This document shows, piece after piece, positions 1 through 5,480 of a stretch of DNA of 5,481 nucleotides (its first letter is position 1; each line of letters starts with the position of its first letter). The DNA is from CAYUAI01 sp964442745 (lineage in GTDB: Bacteria; Pseudomonadota; Gammaproteobacteria; S012-40). The position numbers and the translations under genes are program-made. The DNA lies in assembly GCA_964442745.1 (NCBI GenBank), contig CAYUAI010000157.1:1-5481 (forward strand), in the 5' to 3' direction. The notes beneath the pieces were generated by a model. That model worked only from the letters and a program-made list of their open reading frames with translations. It ran no database searches and had not been told where the DNA came from.

Positions 1-12
1 CAAAGTGGCTTA

Positions 13-17
13 CCCTC
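13..17 (-). promoter_or_regulatory. Possible ribosome binding site for a gene past the left edge
   Basis: GAGGG on the minus strand directly follows the small ORF's stop. Nine bases later, at the window edge, is a TTG (3-1) that could be a start codon, or an ATG could lie just outside. The next gene of the minus-strand series probably begins here. Confidence 0.22.
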
Positions 18-18
18 G

Positions 19-111
19 TTAATAATAATTATCAATCGTATTTAGAACTGCTGCTGTTCGGGTCGGGTTAAACGTCTGATGTAATACTTCTGGCTGTGGT
101 TGAATTTTCAT
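19..111 (-). CDS. Small ORF of 30 codons, unrecognised
   Basis: On the minus strand an ATG at 111 opens a 30-codon frame beginning MKIQPQPEVLHQTF and ending NTIDNYY before TAA at 21-19. An AAGG at 123-120 lies 8 nt before the ATG, a reasonable ribosome site, and the ORF begins 25 nt after the VgrG-tail stop. It has no membrane segment or known motif. It could be a real small protein, the disrupted beginning of a T6SS accessory protein, or chance. No other minus-strand frame continues from it to the window edge, so a simple frameshift does not extend it. Confidence 0.3.
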   Translation of the reverse strand: MKIQPQPEVLHQTFNPTRTAAVLNTIDNYY

Positions 112-136
112 TGGCGTTGCCTTGTCTCAATACGCA

Positions 137-445
137 TTAATTCTGAGCAATTTTGGAGCCTTTCATTTTGATGTTTCCGCTCATTTTTATGTTTAATTCT
201 TTACCCGTTATTTGAATCTTGCCGTCTTTTTTCATGATGATGACGGATTTTCCACATTTAAATGTGATTTGATCACCGGCAATAATATTTAATTTTTTAC
301 CAACGTTTAAGGTGTCGTTTTTTCCAATGATTTCGGTACGGTTATGGCCAACATCGGTGGCCTCGTCATTTTCAACCACATTATCTTGATTTTTTTCAGC
401 ACGAATATAATAGCGTGCGAAGAAATTTGGGATTATTAATATCAC
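137..445 (-). pseudogene. vgrG (fragment): Detached C-terminal tail of a VgrG spike protein
   Basis: From about residue 13 to its end this 102-residue frame reads like the end of a VgrG needle. YIRAEKNQDNVVENDEA corresponds to the 'IY.HAEK.QD..VENDE' element that follows the gp5-like OB domain. It is followed by beta-helix repeats (TDVGHNRTEIIGKNDTLNVG, 30-49; LNIIAGDQI, 52-60; KDGKIQITGKELNIKMSGN, 73-91) and the ending KMKGSKIAQN, a common VgrG C-terminus. The first dozen residues are unrelated, and the upstream open frame reaches a TGA at 493-491 with no gp27/gp44 or OB domain. Over 500 residues of the normal protein are missing. The first in-frame start is GTG at 445 with no proper ribosome site. 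It cannot form a working spike alone. The likeliest reading is a recombination remnant. A less likely alternative is a displaced tail that could be swapped back into another VgrG gene. Confidence 0.75.
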
Positions 446-538
446 TCCACTGGTGAATAATAAATGATTAATTAGGATGAATATATCGTGTCATTGACAG
501 AAAAGGGGAAATATTAATGATAAAACGACAAGTCATAT

Positions 539-553
539 GGTCGATTAACGACC
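539..553. repeat. Short perfect inverted repeat in the HEAT-VgrG gap
   Basis: GGTCG-ATTAA-CGACC forms a 5-bp stem with a 5-base loop, 12 bases beyond the HEAT gene stop, in the 120-nt gap before the VgrG remnant. No U-run follows on either strand, so it is not a convincing intrinsic terminator. No VgrG-like peptide could be found in any minus-strand frame of this gap. Confidence 0.4.
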
Positions 554-565
554 CATTGAAAAACA

Positions 566-1912
566 CTACATTCCGTCAAACATCCATTGATTCATCAACC
601 GGGTTTTATTTTCATTCCACCAGGTTTGCCATTTTTTTAGGGCTTCAATTTGTTTGTCTACAAACCAGTCGGGCTCAAAGGGGATGTGATGACCGGAGCG
701 TATGACTAATTCGTGGTAAGCGCGTTGACGGTCTTTATAATTGGTTTCTGGATGGGCGATTTCTTGAAGACAAAGGAGAAAGGAATAGGGTTTCCCGTGA
801 CGATAGCGGAGGGATTGATCAAAATGGGCCTTGTTCTCTTGCCACCATTGCCCCCATCTGTCTTTATCCGTGCAGGCTTGTTTGATTTCCACCTGTCGTT
901 CATCGCCCGGTTGTTTTCCTTCTCCGCTCGCGGCGGATAGGCCGGTGATATCTTCGGGGTCGATGTCATCCTCTTCTTTTTCAATGATGGTTAATGTCTC
1001 ATATAATTGAGCGCCGGATATTTGGTTTAGGGATTTGGCCGCCGCGAGCTTTTCTTCATCATTTTTTGATGATAAAAAATTCATTAAGGTATTGATCCCA
1101 TGTAGGGAGCCCAATATGCCTAAGGCCTCTAACGCGGCCAGGCGTATATCATCAAATTTAAAAACATGGAAGAGGTGAACAATGTCTTCCCCATGTCCCG
1201 CCAGCGCGAGGTAGATCGGGTATTGAGGTTTAATGTCACTGGCTGACTGACAAGCATCGCGGGTAAACTGTAATGCTTTTTTTGAACCGAGCATGAGTAA
1301 GGGGAAAACACGATGTTCGTTGAACATGTCTTTGTTTTCTAAAACAGCTTGCTCCATGGAGGGGACGGCTTCTTTGAAACCCAAGCGCATAACGGCAATC
1401 ATGGCGGCGGTTTTTACGGATTCGTCTTTGTCGTGGAAGAGTGGCCAGATGCGGTGGGGGTCGGCATCGCCTCGGTAGCCTAGAATTTGAGCAACGGCCA
1501 AACGAATGATAGTTTTATCATGGCTCAGTAACGCTACATATTTATCATTGAACGTTGAGATTAGGCCATAGCGCATTCCTAAAATAATCAAGGCTATACT
1601 CTCGTCATCAGCTTGTGTAAAAGCCTCGATTAGTTCTGTTTCCCGGCCTGAAAGAGATGCGGACATAAACACAGCACCCACCAATTCATCATCTGTTCCA
1701 GATAAGTAATCAGCACACGCTGACCAGGCCATATTTCCACCAAGCATAACTGCATCCAAATGAGCATCTATCCGAAAAACAAATTCATTCATCGACAACC
1801 AAGAAATATCTGGATCATTCATATATGCCTGAAAGGAAGATAGTAATGCTCCCATTTCAGAACAATGTTCTTGATATATTTTTGTATAAAAATTTTTAGA
1901 TGTGATTGACAT
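566..1912 (-). CDS. TIGR02270-type HEAT-repeat protein, T6SS accessory
   Basis: 448 residues from the ATG at 1912. A TTG four codons upstream is also possible, and neither has a clear Shine-Dalgarno site. The N-terminal block with FRIDAHLDAVMLGGNMAW (about 46-63) matches the 'LD.RL.AHLDGL...G..AW' opening of TIGR02270. It is followed by a run of HEAT-like helix pairs (about 75-305) with phrases such as DKTIIRLAVAQILGYRGDAD, DESVKTAAMIAVMRLG and DDIRLAALEALGILGS. Next comes an acidic, disordered-looking linker (about 310-345, EKEEDDIDPED), then the family's C-terminal section with GQWWQENKAHF and a GKPYSFLLCLQEI...RQRAYHELVIRSGHHIPFE stretch. HEAT solenoids bind proteins, and this family is repeatedly found in T6SS accessory loci with no known enzyme activity. 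A chaperone or adaptor role is inference. GC content falls from near 50% in the distal two-thirds to about 22-40% at the 5' end. A 14-codon ORF (ATG at 1940) overlaps the start in another frame and is probably chance. Confidence 0.85.
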   Translation of the reverse strand: MSITSKNFYTKIYQEHCSEMGALLSSFQAYMNDPDISWLSMNEFVFRIDAHLDAVMLGGNMAWSACADYLSGTDDELVGAVFMSASLSGRETELIEAFTQADDESIALIILGMRYGLISTFNDKYVALLSHDKTIIRLAVAQILGYRGDADPHRIWPLFHDKDESVKTAAMIAVMRLGFKEAVPSMEQAVLENKDMFNEHRVFPLLMLGSKKALQFTRDACQSASDIKPQYPIYLALAGHGEDIVHLFHVFKFDDIRLAALEALGILGSLHGINTLMNFLSSKNDEEKLAAAKSLNQISGAQLYETLTIIEKEEDDIDPEDITGLSAASGEGKQPGDERQVEIKQACTDKDRWGQWWQENKAHFDQSLRYRHGKPYSFLLCLQEIAHPETNYKDRQRAYHELVIRSGHHIPFEPDWFVDKQIEALKKWQTWWNENKTRLMNQWMFDGM

Positions 1913-1973
1913 TAGCTGATACAAAGCATTTTTTTAGCATTTTCAAATAAACTTGATGACTGAACTGTTTCTT

Positions 1974-2002
1974 TTAATAGACAATTATTAACAATCTGTA
2001 AA
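1974..2002 (-). promoter_or_regulatory. Candidate sigma70 promoter for the HEAT-repeat gene
   Basis: On the minus strand TTTACA (2002-1997, 5 of 6 to TTGACA) and TATTAA (1979-1974, 4 of 6 to TATAAT) are separated by exactly 17 bases. They lie just past the Imm49 stop, in the longest gap between the intact genes (103 nt). Transcription would start near 1967, leaving a leader of about 55 nt. This would let the HEAT gene and whatever follows be expressed apart from the toxin/immunity genes. Confidence 0.35.
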
Positions 2003-2015
2003 ACCCATTTCTAAT

Positions 2016-2786
2016 TTATTCGGAAGGGTTTTTCCAATTTAAACTGTCAAAATTAATTTGAACCGACTTTCTGGACGAAAATGGAATTAATGGATACTCC
2101 ATATCCAAATTTATTTTTTCTTTCTCTGCTAATTTAAGTAATAAAATCCCTGCTACACAAATATGACCATCTGTCGCAGCAAGCTCTAGCGATATACTTT
2201 CGTTATCGGTCAACAAAACAATCTTACTTTTATAATCGTTTAAATATTCGAGAATAGCATGATCAAACAACTCTTGATCATGCGTATAAATGGCTGACAA
2301 CACATCAAGTCTGAGATCACTTGCACCCTCTAGCAGGGTGTTGTATTCGTCAAAGAATTCTTCAAATTCAAATGATTCTTTTACCAATCCGAATTTACTC
2401 ATAATAAACATGACATATAAATAATCTTCTTTATATTCAATATATTTATTCCATGTCTTACCTAATTGCCTCGATATCCCCACCGCACCACTGATATCAT
2501 CACAGGCAATTGCATCAAATAGCGGGCTTGCTTTACTTGTGGCAATTTTTGAATGATCAATATGTTTTAATCCAGCGAGAAAAGTTCGACCACTTTTGAA
2601 CAAACTTATTTTAAATTTGTGGATGTCATAATTTAATAATAGATGAGTAATTGCTTTAATATGATAATTTGAACAAATGTCCAATAACGCTGAGTAGCTT
2701 AATCCTTTGGTGTCAACCAACGGTAAACTTTCTTCTAAAATTTCATCACTATTTTCTTGAAATAATTCTAAAAACTCTGCACTCAT
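2016..2786 (-). CDS. Probable Imm49-family immunity protein (orphan)
   Basis: 256-residue, mostly helical, acidic cytoplasmic protein starting at ATG 2786. It has only a weak Shine-Dalgarno (GAG, 7 nt upstream). The block SPLFDAIACDDISGAVGISR (87-106), followed by TWNKYIEYKEDYLYVMFIM (111-129), resembles the signature of Imm49 proteins: an 'F.A.ACDD..' helix pair, then a W...EYEDD.LY stretch. The later segment with ASDLRLDVLSAIYTHDQELF (155-174) fits the second helical half. Imm49 proteins are predicted antidotes in bacterial polymorphic toxin systems. No toxin lies directly upstream; the preceding gene is the KAS-like protein. It may therefore be an orphan antidote kept against rivals, or partner to a toxin elsewhere. 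That this is a real gene is likely, while the family assignment is from memory of the motif and moderately sure. The whole gene is AT-rich, like the rest of the cargo. Confidence 0.6.
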   Translation of the reverse strand: MSAEFLELFQENSDEILEESLPLVDTKGLSYSALLDICSNYHIKAITHLLLNYDIHKFKISLFKSGRTFLAGLKHIDHSKIATSKASPLFDAIACDDISGAVGISRQLGKTWNKYIEYKEDYLYVMFIMSKFGLVKESFEFEEFFDEYNTLLEGASDLRLDVLSAIYTHDQELFDHAILEYLNDYKSKIVLLTDNESISLELAATDGHICVAGILLLKLAEKEKINLDMEYPLIPFSSRKSVQINFDSLNWKNPSE

Positions 2787-2796
2787 TTCTAAACTC

Positions 2797-2820
2797 AGTT
2801 ATTTAACTAAATAATTATTT
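2797..2820. repeat. Two adjacent AT-rich palindromes before the Imm49 gene
   Basis: AGTTA-TT-TAACT (2797-2808, 5-bp stem) is followed directly by the perfect 12-base palindrome AAATAATTATTT (2809-2820). They fill the middle of the 51-nt gap between the KAS-like stop and the Imm49 ATG. They could be an operator or a weak hairpin, but such AT-only symmetry arises easily by chance. No terminator T-run follows. Confidence 0.35.
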
Positions 2821-2837
2821 TATATTGAATAAAAATT

Positions 2838-3923
2838 CTAAATTTTATCAACACACGTAACACCAACAACCCCGTCTTCTGATTGAGAAATTATTAATGT
2901 GACATTGCTTGAAGAATAATGTCGATTATACGCATGAGCTGCCATACATAATGCAGCTGAGCCACTAACAACGCCTGTTTCGCCGATTTCTGTACAAAGC
3001 GTCATTATGCTTATGTTAGACGAAAAAATTTCTTTTTTTAGACTCGACAATGCAACCCCAAACTCTCTTGCTCGCCAGTTTTCTCCATTAAGATCAACGA
3101 ATATATCACCTGAAAACGGCAATGGGATTGCAAGGTCCTTTAATAACTTTTCGACTGTATTCGCTAATACTCTGCCAGGGTTAGGGCTATCAAAATTCTC
3201 AAATTTTGGATCAGAACTCAATTCGACACCCAACACTTGTAAACCAGAATTTTTGGAATTGGGAGATAAAAATTCACGACGCCCCACCAAAAAACAAGCG
3301 GCAGCTTCGCCAGGCATTAATCCAGCAGGTTGATTAGCTAATTTAAGACGACCACATCCGCTTAACCAACTCAAAGAAGTAACTTCAACATATGAATCAA
3401 CCGCAAGTACTAGAAAATGATTGACGATATCTAATTCAAAAGAGTCAATAGCCAATTTTATCGCTGCAGCAGTACCCGCATGGCCTTTCCTAATAATTTT
3501 TACTTGCTTTAAAGCAATATTAATATTGCTTAACTGTAAAATTTTTTCAACATATTTTCTTACGATATATTCATCATCTATCGGTACGGTTATCAGATAT
3601 CGGTCGACAGTGTCAGGGATAACAACGATTAAACCTGCTTTTTCCCAGTAGAAACTTAAATCACTTTCGACGGAGCCAATATTATTGATAAGATCAGCCA
3701 CTGCTCTTTCTGCCAACCTCAGCCATCGGCCGATAAAATAATATCCGTTAGTTATTGAATCAATAGGATGTCCCATCACTCGTACAGGTATCATATCTTC
3801 ATCTAATGTGCCAAAATCTAATTCGCTCGGCCGTGATAACCCCGCACGAATCGATGAGCATGTCGTTGTAGCATCATGCCCCACTGAAGAAATCATACCA
3901 AATGCTGAAATATTGTAACTCAC
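2838..3923 (-). CDS. T6SS-associated beta-ketoacyl-synthase-like protein, catalytic residues lost
   Basis: 361-residue protein with a thiolase/ketoacyl-synthase fold. It has the opening strand ISAFGMISSVG (5-15) typical of KAS enzymes, LVLAVDSY (171-178), and the block ANQPAGLMPGEAAACFLV (196-213), equivalent to the RPFD...GEGAG region of FabF. The active-site positions are changed: the nucleophile loop reads KGHAGTAAA (146-154) with no Cys, the first His motif is replaced by DLNGEN (277-282), and the GHxxGAAG motif by GETGVVSG (314-321). It is also shorter than FabF (about 410). Relatives occur in T6SS accessory clusters with DUF2169, PAAR and HEAT-repeat genes. I infer a structural or adaptor role rather than fatty-acid synthesis. 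The GTG start lies 10 nt after the Imm11 stop and its weak Shine-Dalgarno (GAAGA) abuts that stop, suggesting translational coupling. The GTG is preferred over the ATG at codon 10 because the latter would delete the first core strand. Confidence 0.8.
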   Translation of the reverse strand: MSYNISAFGMISSVGHDATTTCSSIRAGLSRPSELDFGTLDEDMIPVRVMGHPIDSITNGYYFIGRWLRLAERAVADLINNIGSVESDLSFYWEKAGLIVVIPDTVDRYLITVPIDDEYIVRKYVEKILQLSNINIALKQVKIIRKGHAGTAAAIKLAIDSFELDIVNHFLVLAVDSYVEVTSLSWLSGCGRLKLANQPAGLMPGEAAACFLVGRREFLSPNSKNSGLQVLGVELSSDPKFENFDSPNPGRVLANTVEKLLKDLAIPLPFSGDIFVDLNGENWRAREFGVALSSLKKEIFSSNISIMTLCTEIGETGVVSGSAALCMAAHAYNRHYSSSNVTLIISQSEDGVVGVTCVDKI

Positions 3924-3933
3924 AAATTTATCT

Positions 3934-4530
3934 TCACTTGGCTTGGGTTTCTATTTGCTCGATTTCTGTGGTGAGAATATTAGTAAATTTATTCGCTATA
4001 AATAAATTTACTATGTCTTCACTAATCACATATTCTGTCGGCTCTTCTTTAATGCGAAAAATAGTTGGCTGATCCTTTAATTTTCTAGAATCAAGCACAT
4101 ATCGTTTTATATCAATCACTTCATTAACGTCACCTTCAAAATACTCTATTTCACTCAGATCGTAATTTAAACAATCTCTATCACCTATCGGATTAATAAT
4201 AAAATAGTCACTACTGTGCACTCTTCCTTTGTGATCTAACAAATCAAAAGACAGGTATTCTATTTCTTCCTTTGACTTATTTTCGATTACTTCTTTTACC
4301 TTTTTATCGACGATCAGAAAACTACTGGTATTACCTAACAAATTCTGTAATTTAAGACCATCTCTATCATCTGACATTCGAATAACTGCATGCTCTGGGT
4401 AATGTTCAACCACCTTAATCCCATATACCAAAGAACTATAATAAACCCCTATATCGTCTGGATTTCTATCCAGGATACACAGATCTAAATCATCCAAATC
4501 ACCGATAAAACTAAGAAAATAATACTTCAC
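3934..4530 (-). CDS. Imm11 (MXAN_0049-type, DUF1629) immunity protein
   Basis: 198-residue acidic cytoplasmic protein with no signal peptide or membrane segment. It shows the landmarks of the Imm11/DUF1629 family: an N-terminal MKYYFLSF strand, the central block DYFIINPIGDRDCLNYDLSE (108-127), a following strand-rich section with LKDQPTIFRIKE (151-162), and the ending EYVISEDIVNLFIANKFTNI (167-186). Family members are predicted immunity proteins of polymorphic toxin systems and are often found beside AHH nucleases, exactly as here. The gene begins 20 nt after the nuclease stop with its own Shine-Dalgarno site, so toxin and antidote should be co-expressed. Its inferred role is binding and blocking the upstream nuclease in the producer and its siblings. 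The length is typical and there are no frame disruptions. Confidence 0.85.
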   Translation of the reverse strand: MKYYFLSFIGDLDDLDLCILDRNPDDIGVYYSSLVYGIKVVEHYPEHAVIRMSDDRDGLKLQNLLGNTSSFLIVDKKVKEVIENKSKEEIEYLSFDLLDHKGRVHSSDYFIINPIGDRDCLNYDLSEIEYFEGDVNEVIDIKRYVLDSRKLKDQPTIFRIKEEPTEYVISEDIVNLFIANKFTNILTTEIEQIETQAK

Positions 4531-4539
4531 ACATTTTAA

Positions 4540-4544
4540 TCCTC
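4540..4544 (-). promoter_or_regulatory. Ribosome binding site of the Imm11 gene (GTG start)
   Basis: GAGGA on the minus strand lies 9 nt before the GTG at 4530-4528. An in-frame TGA five codons before that GTG rules out any longer start, so GTG is the first usable initiation codon. Confidence 0.6.
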
Positions 4545-4550
4545 AAAAAG

Positions 4551-5360
4551 CTAAAATTGGCTACTTGGCATTGAATCAAGCGATTTCCCCTTCGCCTTTT
4601 TCCCCCATGCTCTTAGTTTTTTGTAAATATTTTTTGAAATATTTTCGAGTTTTGTTTTCGCAATTTTTGGCAATTTCACATTATGCTCTTCAGCTACAAT
4701 ATCTTTTGCAAATTTACTTATAACTTTTTTAACTTTTATGCGAACATTAGAATTATATTTAGAGTGATTGACTCTCTCAGGTGTCACACTGGGTTCACAA
4801 TCAACTCCAGCAATATGTCTAGGCAAACAAAGAACATTCGCCACATATTTGCGCATAGGTAGCAAAATCATATTTTCCTTGGCATTGAGATTATATTTTG
4901 CGTTTAGCAAACACACTCTAACCAACCAAAATAGGCGCATATCCGTCATGCTACTTTCTAACAGCAAACCATTCAAAACACCATTAGGAATAATATGATG
5001 TGAATTATGCCAATATGGGACAGTACACCATTGTCTGAAGTTTTTTACATCAAGTTGTTTTTTAACACCGTTTTTATCGGTACGCCAAACTTTGGATGTT
5101 TTATCCAAATCCCATGAATTATCGATAGGCTTCTTGTATTTTGCTATTCGAGAATTAGTGATAAGTGATTTATATGCCGCAAAGTTGTACCAAGTGCTAT
5201 CACCGGTAGCCTGTCGATATGCCTGCCATCGGTGGCTGCAAGATGTGGTATCGTCATATGGATTTATATGGCGTGCTAAACAAGCTCCACCATCTCCAGA
5301 AGACTCGGAAATATGACTACCTGTTTCGTTGTCTAATACATGCTCATTACTTTCCGCCAT
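4551..5360 (-). CDS. AHH-type HNH/Endo VII superfamily nuclease, probable T6SS effector
   Basis: Predicted DNA-cleaving toxin of 269 residues from the ATG at 5360, which has a good Shine-Dalgarno site. The catalytic signature is HNSHHIIPN at residues 118-126, matching the double-His core of the AHH nuclease family (here SHH). It is followed by the usual NMILLP segment (163-168), a His in LPRH (179-182) and a downstream NHSKYN (198-203) that resembles the family's metal-site His/Asn-x-Tyr element. The last 60 residues are very Lys-rich, which suits nucleic-acid binding. The first 100 residues or so resemble nothing I recognise. They contain two Cys (27 and 41) and no signal peptide, membrane segment, PAAR or Rhs repeat. 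An Imm11-family gene follows by 20 nt, the expected cognate antidote. Seen: the motifs and the pairing. Known: AHH domains are toxin tips of polymorphic toxin systems. Inferred: delivery by T6SS, from the VgrG tail and accessory genes nearby. Confidence 0.8.
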   Translation of the reverse strand: MAESNEHVLDNETGSHISESSGDGGACLARHINPYDDTTSCSHRWQAYRQATGDSTWYNFAAYKSLITNSRIAKYKKPIDNSWDLDKTSKVWRTDKNGVKKQLDVKNFRQWCTVPYWHNSHHIIPNGVLNGLLLESSMTDMRLFWLVRVCLLNAKYNLNAKENMILLPMRKYVANVLCLPRHIAGVDCEPSVTPERVNHSKYNSNVRIKVKKVISKFAKDIVAEEHNVKLPKIAKTKLENISKNIYKKLRAWGKKAKGKSLDSMPSSQF

Positions 5361-5365
5361 ATTAG

Positions 5366-5370
5366 TCCCT
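5366..5370 (-). promoter_or_regulatory. Ribosome binding site fixing the nuclease start
   Basis: AGGGA on the minus strand lies 5 nt before the ATG at 5360-5358. In-frame upstream candidates (TTG at 5408, ATG at 5381) would add 16 or 7 mostly hydrophobic residues and lack a comparable site. This site therefore decides for the ATG at 5360. Confidence 0.6.
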
Positions 5371-5406
5371 AAAAAAAACATTTTTAGCAATATTAACTTC
5401 AAACAC

Positions 5407-5436
5407 AATATAATTGGTTATATTTTTTTATCACAA
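5407..5436 (-). promoter_or_regulatory. Candidate sigma70 promoter for the nuclease gene
   Basis: On the minus strand TTGTGA (5436-5431, 4 of 6 to TTGACA) is followed after 18 bases by TATATT (5412-5407, 5 of 6 to TATAAT). A transcript would start near 5400 and leave a leader of about 40 nt before the ATG at 5360. The region is AT-rich, so chance matches are common and the call is weak. Confidence 0.22.
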
Positions 5437-5480
5437 ATCAAACAAACCGGCTTCTCTTCCTTAGAAACCACAATAATTGG
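5418..5480 (-). CDS. Possible 3' end of an upstream gene (C-terminal 20 residues)
   Basis: Reading in from the right edge on the minus strand, one frame stays open for 20 codons and ends in TAA at 5420-5418. The peptide ends EKPVCLICDKKI and holds a Cys-x2-Cys pair. The stop lies 57 nt before the nuclease ATG, normal spacing for an operon neighbour. In this type of locus the preceding gene is often a PAAR/DUF4150 spike-tip protein or another effector component, but nothing in 20 residues proves that. A 20-codon open frame can occur by chance in AT-rich DNA, and the other two frames close early, so this is a candidate only. Confidence 0.35.
   Translation of the reverse strand, partial: PIIVVSKEEKPVCLICDKKI

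Noticed and set aside
539..553. Intrinsic terminator after the HEAT gene
   Set aside because: The inverted repeat has only a 5-bp stem and no T-run follows it on either strand.
517..705. Plus-strand 62-codon ORF with TTGACA at 494-499 and an AGGGG before its ATG
   Set aside because: Apart from its first 17 codons it lies wholly antisense to the conserved C-terminal part of the HEAT gene. The peptide looks like no known family, and no good -10 element follows the TTGACA at proper spacing.
706..984. Minus-strand 92-codon ORF in another frame, and the plus-strand ORF 713-940
   Set aside because: Both overlap the acidic linker and C-terminal domain of the HEAT protein, whose frame has family similarity. 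They are low-complexity shadows produced by the GC-richer sequence.
3007..3333. Plus-strand 108-codon ORF
   Set aside because: It is an antisense shadow of the KAS-like gene, whose motifs (GLMPGEAAAC, DLNGEN) clearly define the coding frame.
5361..5408. Longer nuclease start at TTG 5408 or ATG 5381
   Set aside because: The extra residues would be hydrophobic (LKLILLKMFFLG) and could mimic a signal peptide. However, only the ATG at 5360 has a well-placed AGGGA site, and that site lies within the would-be extension.
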